Source: DAOUJH01 sp965248955 (lineage in GTDB: Bacteria > Chloroflexota > Dehalococcoidia > Lucifugimonadales > QGNO01). From it: DNA of 64,000 bases. The DNA lies in the NCBI GenBank assembly GCA_965248955.1, contig OZ252212.1:620001-684000 (forward strand), read 5' to 3'. Position 1 is the stretch's first letter; each line of letters begins with the position of its first letter. Made by a program: the position numbers and the translations under genes. This document shows, piece after piece, positions 51,510-59,679 of this stretch. The notes beneath the pieces are model-generated. The model saw nothing but the letters and a program-made list of their open reading frames with translations, did no database searches and was not told the DNA's origin.

Positions 51510-52046
51510 TTAGTTGTATACGGACAGCACAGTATCTCCGTACCGTCTTTGAAAGCTAAGCTCCAGCGTGTCGTATCTCTCTTTTGCATCTGTCCTCTTG
51601 CTGTGCTCCAAGACCACCAGGCCTCTCTCAGCTATCAGTCCCGACCTGGCAACCTTGCTCATTGTTTGTCCCAAGTCAGGGAGATCGTATGGTGGGTCAA
51701 GAAGAACCACTTGATACGGTCCCTTCAAGAAGTCCAACGCCCGGGCCACCTTTGCCCTGTGTATAGTGCCCCGTTCTTCCAGGCCTGCCTTTCTCAGATT
51801 TTGCCCGATAGTCTGACACAAACGACCGTTTTGCTCAACAAAGTCCGCCGCTTCGGCTCCTCTGCTGAGCGCTTCGATTCCCAGTGCGCCACTTCCGGCA
51901 TACAAGTCCAGCACTCTGGCTTCAATCAATGCCTCAGATATAACCTGAAATAGCGCCGAGCGTACTCTGTCAGAGGTGGGTCTGAAGTGCGGAGAACGCG
52001 GCACCTCGAGTTGAATTCCCCGCGCCTCGCCTCCTGTGATACGCAT
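51510..52046 (-). CDS. rsmD: 16S rRNA (guanine966-N2)-methyltransferase RsmD
   Basis: The 178-aa protein begins MRITGGEARGIQLEVPRSPHFRPTSD-like (the family's start) and has VLDLYAGSGALGIEALSRGA and the catalytic VVLLDPPYDLP. It methylates G966 of 16S rRNA. ATG 52046 is the family start; GTG 52064 would add six residues. It precedes coaD in one unit. Confidence 0.93.
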   Translation of the reverse strand: MRITGGEARGIQLEVPRSPHFRPTSDRVRSALFQVISEALIEARVLDLYAGSGALGIEALSRGAEAADFVEQNGRLCQTIGQNLRKAGLEERGTIHRAKVARALDFLKGPYQVVLLDPPYDLPDLGQTMSKVARSGLIAERGLVVLEHSKRTDAKERYDTLELSFQRRYGDTVLSVYN

Positions 52047-52064
52047 CTGTATAGCTACTTTCAC

Positions 52065-52319
52065 ATCGCCGTTTGAGGCACACAGATATTACAGATTTTT
52101 TGGACAAAGGTCAATCTTTCGCCTAGTATTTCGCCCAAATGCGAGTTCCAGCCCCTGTCATGACCATGACAATGGGACTGCCTATGCAACGTTGAGGGTG
52201 ACATTGTGGCCAACCGTTCCAGTTGACGGGAGGAAGGCGGAGGCGTGGCCCGTTGCCGGCAGGGATGCCTCCCTATGCCCCTATGTCCGCATGTCCGTCC
52301 TACACAAGTCATCAACCGC
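52065..52319. other. intergenic region with no recognised feature
   Basis: About 250 bp between rsmD and the pyrG promoter. I see no credible gene, tRNA or terminator in it. Confidence 0.5.
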
Positions 52320-52349
52320 TTGACACTCTTTTCAGAGCACCACTACAAT
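52320..52349 (+). promoter_or_regulatory. promoter of pyrG
   Basis: TTGACA (52320-52325) and TACAAT (52344-52349) are spaced by 18 bases. The start would fall near 52356, leaving a leader of about 155 nt before the pyrG ATG. Confidence 0.7.
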
Positions 52350-52512
52350 CCCCTATGATATGCACCTCCAAGCAAGGGTATGACCTTTAGAAGGCCACTA
52401 CAGATAAGCCTAACTTCCCAGCTTGTGGTGTCCCTTACTCCCCTTGGACATAGCTCTGTTTCTGTACCTAGTTCAGCTTCCCTTGGCATAGGTTTGGGCT
52501 TGCACTGAGAGT

Positions 52513-54153
52513 ATGACGACGAAATATATTTTTGTGACCGGCGGTGTGGTTAGCTCACTGGGCAAAGGCATCAGCGTGGCCTCAATAGGTCGTATCCTGA
52601 AAAGCCGGGGCATCAATATCTCCGCGATGAAGCTTGACCCTTACCTCAACGTGGATCCCGGAACCATGTCCCCCTACCAGCACGGGGAGGTCTTTGTGAC
52701 CAAGGACGGTTCAGAAACCGACCTTGACCTTGGCCACTACGAGCGATTTATCGACATCGAGCTCACCGCTTCCTCCAATGTGACCGCCGGCCAAATCTAC
52801 AGCACGGTCATTGCCAAGGAGCGCCGCGGCGATTACTTGGGCGGCACCATTCAAACCGTTCCCCACGTCACCAATGAAATCAAAGATCGCATTTTCAGCC
52901 TTGCTTCTGAAAGCCTGGCAGACGTGGTGGTGGTGGAAGTGGGCGGGACCGTTGGGGACATAGAAGGATTGCCTTTCCTGGAAGCCATCCGACAGATCCG
53001 AAACGATGCCGGTAGAGACAACGTCTACTACATACATCTCACCCTGCTTCCGTATATCCAGGCTACCGGCGAGTTGAAGACCAAACCAACCCAACACAGC
53101 GTTAAGGAGCTGCGCAGTATTGGAATCCAACCCGATGCAATCATAGCTCGCAGCGACCTACCGGTAACGGATTCTATCAAAGACAAAATATCCCTCTTCT
53201 GCGACGTACCCCGCAACGCCGTGTTTGCCATGCCCACCGTGGGCAACGTCTACGAAGTTCCTCTTTCACTAGAGGACGCCGGCCTTGGCGATACGCTCTT
53301 GAGCGCCCTGCACCTTGATTACCGCAGCCGTGACATGGCCGACTGGCAGTTCCTAGTTGATACAATGAACCTAGAGAAGGAGAAGGTGCCCATCGCCGTA
53401 GTTGGAAAATATACGGACTTGCCAGATTCTTACATCTCGGTGAAGGAAGCCCTTTACCACGCAGCACTTGCTCATAGCAGAGACGTTGAGATCTCCTGGA
53501 TATATTCCGAGGAAATAGAGCAGAACGGCCTGGAAGATTTGCTCGCTGCGGTTAAGGGAATTGTTGTGCCCGGTGGATTCGGCCCCAGGGGAATCGAGGG
53601 TATGATCCAGACCGTGCGCTATGCTAGAGAAAACGGCGTGCCTTACCTGGGACTGTGCCTGGGTATGCAAATCATGGCAGTAGAGTATACGCGTAACCTG
53701 TTGGGATACGAGGACGCCAACTCCACCGAGTTCAACCGGGACACACGGCACCCAGTCATAGATCTGATGCCGGAGCAGATGCAGATGAAGGATATGGGCG
53801 GCACCATGAGACTCGGCCTATATCCTTGTAGGTTGGTGCCGGGGACCCGCGCTGCCAGGGCTTACGGTCGTTCCGAAGTCGAGGAGCGACACCGGCACCG
53901 CTACGAGTTCAACAACTCCTACCGCGAGCCTCTGGCAGAGGTTGGTCTGGTTGCCAGCGGCCTATCCCCAGACGGCCTGCTTGTGGAGATAAGCGAGGCT
54001 CAAGACCATCCCTTCATGCTGGGCGTGCAGTTCCATCCTGAGTTCCTCTCCCGCCCGGAGAGGCCTCACCCCCTGTTCAGAGACTTTTTTGGCGCAGCCA
54101 AAGAGACCATCCGCAAGGGAGACCAGCGTCCACTGCCACTGACAAATCCGTAG
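52513..54153 (+). CDS. pyrG: CTP synthase
   Basis: The 546-aa enzyme begins KYIFVTGGVVSSLGKGISVAS and has the synthase motifs MKLDPYLNVDPGTMSPYQHG and GGTVGDIEGLPFLEAIRQ. Its C-terminal class I glutaminase domain carries GLCLGMQIM (nucleophile Cys) and GVQFHPEFLSRP (His-x-Glu). It aminates UTP to CTP. The leader is long enough for regulation, but I see no clear attenuator. Confidence 0.97.
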   Translation: MTTKYIFVTGGVVSSLGKGISVASIGRILKSRGINISAMKLDPYLNVDPGTMSPYQHGEVFVTKDGSETDLDLGHYERFIDIELTASSNVTAGQIYSTVIAKERRGDYLGGTIQTVPHVTNEIKDRIFSLASESLADVVVVEVGGTVGDIEGLPFLEAIRQIRNDAGRDNVYYIHLTLLPYIQATGELKTKPTQHSVKELRSIGIQPDAIIARSDLPVTDSIKDKISLFCDVPRNAVFAMPTVGNVYEVPLSLEDAGLGDTLLSALHLDYRSRDMADWQFLVDTMNLEKEKVPIAVVGKYTDLPDSYISVKEALYHAALAHSRDVEISWIYSEEIEQNGLEDLLAAVKGIVVPGGFGPRGIEGMIQTVRYARENGVPYLGLCLGMQIMAVEYTRNLLGYEDANSTEFNRDTRHPVIDLMPEQMQMKDMGGTMRLGLYPCRLVPGTRAARAYGRSEVEERHRHRYEFNNSYREPLAEVGLVASGLSPDGLLVEISEAQDHPFMLGVQFHPEFLSRPERPHPLFRDFFGAAKETIRKGDQRPLPLTNP

Positions 54154-54182
54154 TAGACTACCAATGTGATGTTTGCTATAAT
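54154..54182 (+). promoter_or_regulatory. promoter of rho
   Basis: TAGACT (54154-54159) and TATAAT (54177-54182) with a 17-base spacer begin directly after the pyrG stop codon. This gives rho a leader of about 205 nt; rho leaders are often autoregulated, but I see no specific site. Confidence 0.6.
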
Positions 54183-54393
54183 GTCCCCTGTTCTACTCGT
54201 TGGATTCCCCCCACACCCCGGATGCTTGGGCATCCACCCCACTTTCTGAAAATAACGGGAAGGGTGCATACCACGGCCCTAACACATCGTAGAAATACAG
54301 TAGCAAGGATAACTTGCAGCTTACTTTATGCCAAAAGACCAGGTTCCAGCTAGGATTCAAGGCTTATTATCCACTCACTGAGGTGACACTTCT

Positions 54394-55698
54394 TTGACCA
54401 CAAAACCTGTTTCGCATCTATCTGAGTTGGAAGAGAAAACCAAAGAGGAGTTGGCGGAGCTTGCCACCCAAATGGGCGCCGTCAACGGTGAAACCGCAAG
54501 CTCCCTCAGTAGAGAAGAGTTGCTTCACAAGCTGGTTGAGAACTACTCCGAGCAGCATGGCATGATTGTGGCTAACGGAGTGCTGGAGGTAATGGGTGAC
54601 GGCTACGGATTCCTGCGCCGAAACGGTGAGCTCAGGCCCGGTCAGCGCGACGTCTACATATCCCAATCGCAGATACGCCGCTTTGGACTGCGCACCGGCG
54701 ACATGATTGCCGGCCAGGTCAGACCGCCCAAGGACGCCGAGCGCTATTTTGGCCTGGTCAGGGTGGAAACGGTCAACGCCGTAGAGCCGGAAACCGCCAG
54801 AAGCCGCCCACACTTTGAAAACCTAATACCCGTCTTCCCCAACTCCATGATCAAGCTGGAGACCGTACCCTCCAACCTTTCCTCACGCCTTATAGATCTG
54901 CTGGCCCCTATAGGCAAGGGGCAGCGCGGTCTTGTCGTATCGCCGCCCAAGGCGGGCAAGACACTGCTTCTAAAGGAGATAGCCAACGGCATAACCACCA
55001 ATCATCCGGAGATTCATCTGATGGTAGCCCTCATTGGTGAGCGGCCTGAAGAAGTCACCGACGTCCGTCGCTCCGTGGCCGGTGAGGTGTTCAGCTCAAC
55101 GTTCGATGAACCGGTGGAGGACCATTGCCGTGTCGCGGAGCTGGCCTTGGAACGGGCCAAGCGTCTCGTCGAGGGCACGAAGGACGTAGCCATTCTGCTG
55201 GACAGCATCACCAGGCTCACCCGGGCCTACAACCTGGCCGTGCCCACCAGCGGACGCACCCTTTCCGGAGGCATTGACCCCATCGCCCTCTATCCACCCA
55301 AGAGGTTCTTCGGCGCTGCCCGCAACACGGAGGGCTACGGCAGCCTGACCATCATCTCCACATGCCTTGTTGACACCGGCAGCCGCATGGACGACGTTAT
55401 ATACGAGGAGTTCAAGGGCACGGGCAACTGGGAGCTTCACTTGGAGCGACGGCTTGCGGAAAGGCGCATCTTCCCTGCCATAGACATTCAGAGAAGCGGC
55501 ACCCGCCGTGAAGAGCTGCTGTTAAGCCCGGCAGATTTGAAGCAGGTCTGGCTGCTCAGGCGCGCGGTCAGCATGATCACCTCCGACAATTCACTGAGCA
55601 CCGAGGCAACGGAAAAAGTCCTGGAGCGGCTGGCCAAGGCCCCCAACAATTCGGATTTCCTGCAAAACCTGCCGCACTACCTGAGCAAAGGGGCTTGA
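54394..55698 (+). CDS. rho: transcription termination factor Rho
   Basis: The 434-aa hexameric RNA helicase has an N-terminal helical domain (ELEEKTKEELAELATQMGAV), the cold-shock-like RNA-binding domain (GDGYGFLRRNGELRPGQRDVYIS) and the ATPase motor: VSPPKAGKTLLLKEIANGI, LMVALIGERPEEVTDVRRSV, VAILLDSITRLTRAYN. It lacks the inserted basic N-terminal extension of actinobacterial Rho. The start is TTG 54394 after GAGGTG. Few strong intrinsic terminators are visible in the window, which fits Rho use. Confidence 0.96.
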   Translation: MTTKPVSHLSELEEKTKEELAELATQMGAVNGETASSLSREELLHKLVENYSEQHGMIVANGVLEVMGDGYGFLRRNGELRPGQRDVYISQSQIRRFGLRTGDMIAGQVRPPKDAERYFGLVRVETVNAVEPETARSRPHFENLIPVFPNSMIKLETVPSNLSSRLIDLLAPIGKGQRGLVVSPPKAGKTLLLKEIANGITTNHPEIHLMVALIGERPEEVTDVRRSVAGEVFSSTFDEPVEDHCRVAELALERAKRLVEGTKDVAILLDSITRLTRAYNLAVPTSGRTLSGGIDPIALYPPKRFFGAARNTEGYGSLTIISTCLVDTGSRMDDVIYEEFKGTGNWELHLERRLAERRIFPAIDIQRSGTRREELLLSPADLKQVWLLRRAVSMITSDNSLSTEATEKVLERLAKAPNNSDFLQNLPHYLSKGA

Positions 55699-55723
55699 TA
55701 ATCCGCCGGCGGCAATCCCCCAT

Positions 55724-55855
55724 CGTCATTGCGAGGAACCGAAGCAATCCGGCGGGGCGGTGGCGTCCCCTGGCATAACAGATGCTTCGTCGCCGGGAGT
55801 GGTCTTAGAGCAACGGCGTCTAACCGACTCCTCAGCATGACAGACGCCCCCTACC
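55724..55855. repeat. dispersed intergenic repeat element, copy B
   Basis: Starts CGTCATTGCGAGGAACC and runs to about GCATGACAGACGCCCCC. Its first 32 bases are identical to 62450-62481, and its later part matches 22298-22412 in order. It fills the gap between rho and the yifB stop. Confidence 0.7.
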
Positions 55856-55858
55856 CGT

Positions 55859-57391
55859 TCACATCCCCTGTCCCCGCTGGCGGTACTGCAGCGCCTCTGC
55901 CAGGTGGACGACTTCTATTTCCTGCGAGCTAGCCAGGTCGGCGATGGTGCGGGCCAGCTTCAGAATACGATGAAAACCCCTGGCGGATAGACCCAGCTGC
56001 CGCATGGCCGACTGCAGCAGGCCCTTGGCGGAGTCATCGACCTGGCAGAACTGCCAGACCTCTTCCGGCCCCATGTCAGCGTTGGTCAGCACCCCATTGC
56101 CCACACCGCTGAACCGTTCCCGCTGCACGGCACGCGCCTGTTCCACGCGGCCGCGGACGTCGGCTGAGGTCTCCTCCGACGGCGAAGCAACCAGCTTCTC
56201 GTAGTCGATCCGCGGCACCTCAACGAAGATGTCGATCCGGTCGAGGAGCGGCCCGCTGACCCGCTTCTGATAGCGTGTAACCATGTTGGCCGAGCAGGTA
56301 CACGCCTGATGGGCGTCGCCATAGTAGCCGCATTGGCACGGGTTCATTGCCCCCACAAGCATGAAGTTAGCGGGGAAAGTCACGCTCCACTGCACCCTGC
56401 TGATGGTGACAACCTTATCCTCAATGGGCTGGCGCAGCACCTCCAGAACGCTGTGCCCAAACTCGGGGAGCTCGTCCAGGAAAAGGACGCCCCTATGAGA
56501 CAGCGTTACCTCGCCAGGGTTGGGCCATCGTCCTCCTCCCACCAGGGCAGCGTTGGAAATGGTGTAATGCGGAGAGCGGAACGGCCGCTGCATGATTAGA
56601 GGCCTATCGGTAGGAAGCATGCCTCCCACGCTGTATATCTTGGTCACCTCCAGGGCCTCTTCCCGGCTGAGTGTGGGTAGGATGGTGGAAACGGAGCGGG
56701 CAAGAAGGGTCTTGCCGCTTCCCGGCGGGCCGGACATGAGTAGGTTGTGGCCTCCCGCGGCGGCCACCTCCGCGGCGCGCTTGGCGTGCTCCTGGCCACG
56801 CACGTGGCTTATATCGATCCCGGCGGGAAGGTGGAGCGCCGTGGGAGACGGCGCCCGGCTCCTGTCGTAGGGAGCAAGCAGGATCTCGTTTCTCAAGTGC
56901 CGCACCACGTCCAGAAGCGACGATGCCGGCATTACGTCTATGCCTTCAACCAGCGCCGCTTCATCTGCATCCACGGAGGGAACAAAGACCGCTTTGAACC
57001 CCTGCTGCTTGGCCAGTCCCACCATGGGCAGTATGCCGTTGGTGTGGCGCAGGTTTCCGTCCAGGGAAAGCTCGCCCAGGAACAGGGCGGAATCCACGGC
57101 GGAGTGCACCTGGCCGGAGCTCATGAGCAGACCCACCGCAATGGGTAGGTCGTATGCGGGGCCTTCTTTCTTCAGATTGGCGGGCGCCAGGTTGACCGTG
57201 ACGCGGCGCATGGGGAACTCGCAGCCGGAGTTGCGCACGGCGGCACGTACCCGCTCCCGGGCTTCCTGGACGGCCGCATCGGGCAGGCCAACCACGCTGA
57301 AGCTGGGCAGCCCCGGAGAAATATCGGCCTCCACCTCTACGATGGTGCCGTCCAAGCCAATGATGGCGCATGTGTTGACTTTAGCGAGCAT
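55859..57391 (-). CDS. YifB/ComM-family Mg-chelatase-like ATPase
   Basis: From ATG 57391 the 510-aa protein starts LAKVNTCAIIGLDGTIVEVEAD, with the N-terminal Lon-like fold domain (SVVGLPDAAVQEARERVRAA). The AAA core follows: GPPGSGKTLLARSVS (Walker A), HRGVLFLDELPEFGHSVLE and MNPCQCGYYGD zinc-like Cys cluster. ComM in other bacteria is a branch-migration helicase for natural transformation; the family is widespread even in non-competent species. It is transcribed alone here. Confidence 0.93.
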   Translation of the reverse strand: MLAKVNTCAIIGLDGTIVEVEADISPGLPSFSVVGLPDAAVQEARERVRAAVRNSGCEFPMRRVTVNLAPANLKKEGPAYDLPIAVGLLMSSGQVHSAVDSALFLGELSLDGNLRHTNGILPMVGLAKQQGFKAVFVPSVDADEAALVEGIDVMPASSLLDVVRHLRNEILLAPYDRSRAPSPTALHLPAGIDISHVRGQEHAKRAAEVAAAGGHNLLMSGPPGSGKTLLARSVSTILPTLSREEALEVTKIYSVGGMLPTDRPLIMQRPFRSPHYTISNAALVGGGRWPNPGEVTLSHRGVLFLDELPEFGHSVLEVLRQPIEDKVVTISRVQWSVTFPANFMLVGAMNPCQCGYYGDAHQACTCSANMVTRYQKRVSGPLLDRIDIFVEVPRIDYEKLVASPSEETSADVRGRVEQARAVQRERFSGVGNGVLTNADMGPEEVWQFCQVDDSAKGLLQSAMRQLGLSARGFHRILKLARTIADLASSQEIEVVHLAEALQYRQRGQGM

Positions 57392-57480
57392 AGACCCGCC
57401 TATTATTCTAGTTTGTTGTGATAAGGTCAAAGGGTATAAGGCAGATGTGTTCTTTCACAAGCTCAGCCCGAACGTAGCTC

Positions 57481-57624
57481 ATGAAAATCCAACCGGATGA
57501 AGAACTCGTCAACCGCGTAGAAACGCTAATGGCCAGCCCTTCTACGAACTGGGTGAGGGCAGAACGCGGTTATACTGCCGCTGGCACAGCGAAGGGGAAT
57601 GACACGGCAAAACGGCCAGAATGA
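57481..57624 (+). pseudogene. possible truncated phosphotransferase-like start
   Basis: A 47-codon frame reads KIQPDEELVNRVETLMASPS, then TNWVRAERGYTAAG before a Thr/Lys-rich end. The opening resembles the N terminus of aminoglycoside-phosphotransferase-family kinases (W-R-x-x-x-GYTxA), but the kinase domain is absent. Its stop overlaps the ATGATG of the next gene. It may be a remnant or a chance frame. Confidence 0.25.
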
Positions 57625-58169
57625 TGAGTCGGGTTGGGATATTCAATCAAGTTATGCTCATATCCAGCGCCATCTCTCATGCTCTGGCGTGGATAGTGTA
57701 TCTGGTTGTGGCCTTTGGTCTGGTGCTCTGGCCCGCCTGGCAGGACGGCGATGGCGAGGACTTGAGAGTGCTGGCAACGGTATTTACGCCGGTGGCGCTA
57801 AGTGGCTTGGGTTGGTTAACCGTACTGGTCCAGGGCGCCGGCAAGCCGATGTCAATTATATCTGCGGTCTTGCTCACCGTGGTTTGTGGTCTGGCAATTC
57901 TCTCTATTGTCCTGATTCATCTGCCGGTGTCGGCCAAACTGACTATTGGACTGATTGTCGGCTTCTACCCGATAATCCTCACGCTGGGCGTCGGTCGGGG
58001 TGGTCGGTCGTTGCTGTTGGGTATTACGGTGGCTCTGCTCTTGGGGTTCAGCGCCTTAGCCATCTTCTCAGTGGGAATCTTCTTTCTGCCGGCGGCTCTG
58101 GCGATGTTGGTCGCAACGGTGGCGAGTTTGTCGGCGAGGTCGTCGCCGAAGACTTGCCGGAAACCGTAG
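57621..58169 (+). CDS. hypothetical multi-pass membrane protein
   Basis: The 182-aa product has about five membrane segments (HALAWIVYLVVAFGLVLWPA; VFTPVALSGLGWLTVLVQGA; IISAVLLTVVCGLAILSIVL; LTIGLIVGFYPIILTLGVG; GITVALLLGFSALAIFSVG; IFFLPAALAMLVATVASL). I do not recognise a family. The short C terminus is Ser/Lys-rich. Start ATG 57621 (or the adjacent ATG 57624). It stands apart from its neighbours by 100-200 bp. Confidence 0.65.
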   Translation: MMSRVGIFNQVMLISSAISHALAWIVYLVVAFGLVLWPAWQDGDGEDLRVLATVFTPVALSGLGWLTVLVQGAGKPMSIISAVLLTVVCGLAILSIVLIHLPVSAKLTIGLIVGFYPIILTLGVGRGGRSLLLGITVALLLGFSALAIFSVGIFFLPAALAMLVATVASLSARSSPKTCRKP

Positions 58170-58359
58170 CATTTGCGCAGCTGGAACCAATGCCAACTCC
58201 AAGGCAATCGCATTTTAATGTGAGAGGACTCTGAGCAGATAATCGTAGCCCCAGCATGGGCAGTCCGCTCCCTGGGGCTCCCTCCCCTTGCCTAGCCCCT
58301 TCTGCAAGGACACGGGCCGTTCTGATAAGATTCCAACACTTCAAAATTAGGAGACGACA

Positions 58360-59214
58360 ATGCTGGTAGACCTGGTTCAAGTGACCACATCCGACGGCAT
58401 CCCTTTGTCCGGGGCGTACTTTGAAGCGAAGGGCAGCCCCGCACCGGGAGCCGACGTCCTCATATACTTCCACGGCGATAGCGGCAACTTCTATGGCAGC
58501 CTACTGACCCAGCTGGGGCCGATGTTCTCCGAGAGGGGCATAGCCTTCCTCGCGGCCAACCGTCGCGGCCACGACATGGTGTCCACTGGCGTGAGGGGCG
58601 GCGACCTCAAGGGCTACGCCTTTGAATCGGTCTCCGAGTCACGCCTGGATTACGCGGCGTGGCTGGACCTCCTGCGCAGCCGCGGCCACCGTAGAATCGC
58701 CGTGGGCGGCCACAGCGGGGGTGCGGTAAGGGCCACCTACGCCCAGGCCAGCGAGCACTACGCCGACGTGGCGGCGGTGGTGTCGGTTTCGCCGGGGGAG
58801 TACAACCACGAGAAAGTGGCCGCACTGCACGAAGACGACTTCCTGGGTCCGTACAGACAGTCGGAAAGAGACATCGCTGAGGGCAGGCTGGACACCCTTC
58901 TCAGGCCCGGGGTGCCCTGGGGCTCCATGTGGACCGCACGCACCTATGTGGACTGCTTCAACCATGACAACCGCTACAGCGTCAGCGCCCACGCCGCCAA
59001 CACCGGCGTGCCCACGCTCTACGTCTTTGGCGAGAAGGAGTGCCATGTCGGCGGCGAGGAGGAGTTGCCCGTCTGCGGCCTGGCCATGCGAACTCTGCGC
59101 GAGATCGCCTACTCCCACGCCACCGTCCGGGTTGTTCAGGGCGCCAACCACGGCTACATAGGCCGTGAGAAGGAGCTGATGGAGACTGTCTACGCGTTTC
59201 TGAGCGGAATCTGA
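58360..59214 (+). CDS. alpha/beta-hydrolase
   Basis: The 284-aa protein has VLIYFHGDSGNFYGSLLTQLG, the nucleophile elbow VGGHSGGAVRATY, an Asp-containing VPTLYVFGEKECHVGGEE and the His in VVQGANHGYIGREKE. It lacks a signal peptide, so it is cytoplasmic. It resembles esterases or C-C bond hydrolases, but the substrate is unclear. ATG 58360 follows TTAGGAG. Confidence 0.87.
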   Translation: MLVDLVQVTTSDGIPLSGAYFEAKGSPAPGADVLIYFHGDSGNFYGSLLTQLGPMFSERGIAFLAANRRGHDMVSTGVRGGDLKGYAFESVSESRLDYAAWLDLLRSRGHRRIAVGGHSGGAVRATYAQASEHYADVAAVVSVSPGEYNHEKVAALHEDDFLGPYRQSERDIAEGRLDTLLRPGVPWGSMWTARTYVDCFNHDNRYSVSAHAANTGVPTLYVFGEKECHVGGEEELPVCGLAMRTLREIAYSHATVRVVQGANHGYIGREKELMETVYAFLSGI

Positions 59215-59386
59215 GCCGGCACGTCGAGAAAGACCCCCCGGTCAGTTGGCGACGTTTCAGCTTCTGTGCATGCCTTGCTGGAGATGGCCTTTAGCTCGGA
59301 TGCGGCAGCGTACGCTTGCTCGGCCAAGAATTGGCCTACCTGTTTATGCAACAGAGAGCACCTTCATGAACTAGGAGGAGACGCGG

Positions 59387-59437
59387 ATGCCAGCGAATGA
59401 CCCTGAACCTGCACCGGCTCACTGGGACGGCGACTGA
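59387..59437 (+). other. 16-codon open frame with strong ribosome-binding site
   Basis: TAGGAGGAGACGCGG precedes ATG 59387, but the frame ends after DPEPAPAHWDGD at TGA 59435. It may be the start of a lost gene or a leader peptide. The rest of 59215-59509 shows nothing I can support. Confidence 0.2.
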
Positions 59438-59509
59438 GAGTCCCTCTAGGGGTTCGCCAGTGGTCGGGGATGGCTCCGTTAGAGAGTGCGTGAAGCTGCA
59501 ATACCCGGG

Positions 59510-59671
59510 CTAATACGCGTACACTGCCACCGCCACCGCTACCGCCATCACCGCCAGCGTCACCGTGGTAAACACGGCGTTCTCCAGGGAGACCGCGCCT
59601 ATATACAGCAAAGGGAAATCGGCGGCCATTACCCAGAGCACCACCTGTTTCAGCTTAGCTTTGTCCGGCAT
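59510..59671 (-). CDS. 53-aa membrane protein coupled to the lactate permease
   Basis: A 53-codon frame starts at ATG 59671, 8 bp after the permease stop, with GAGGTTAGGT as ribosome-binding site. It has a short basic start (PDKAKLKQ) and two hydrophobic segments (VVLWVMAADFPLLYIGAVSL; VFTTVTLAVMAVAVAVAVYA). The tight spacing suggests co-translation with the permease as a companion subunit, in the way small DUF485 proteins accompany acetate permease ActP. I recognise no family, and its gene lies outside usual length cut-offs. Confidence 0.6.
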   Translation of the reverse strand: MPDKAKLKQVVLWVMAADFPLLYIGAVSLENAVFTTVTLAVMAVAVAVAVYAY

Positions 59672-59679
59672 ACCTAACC

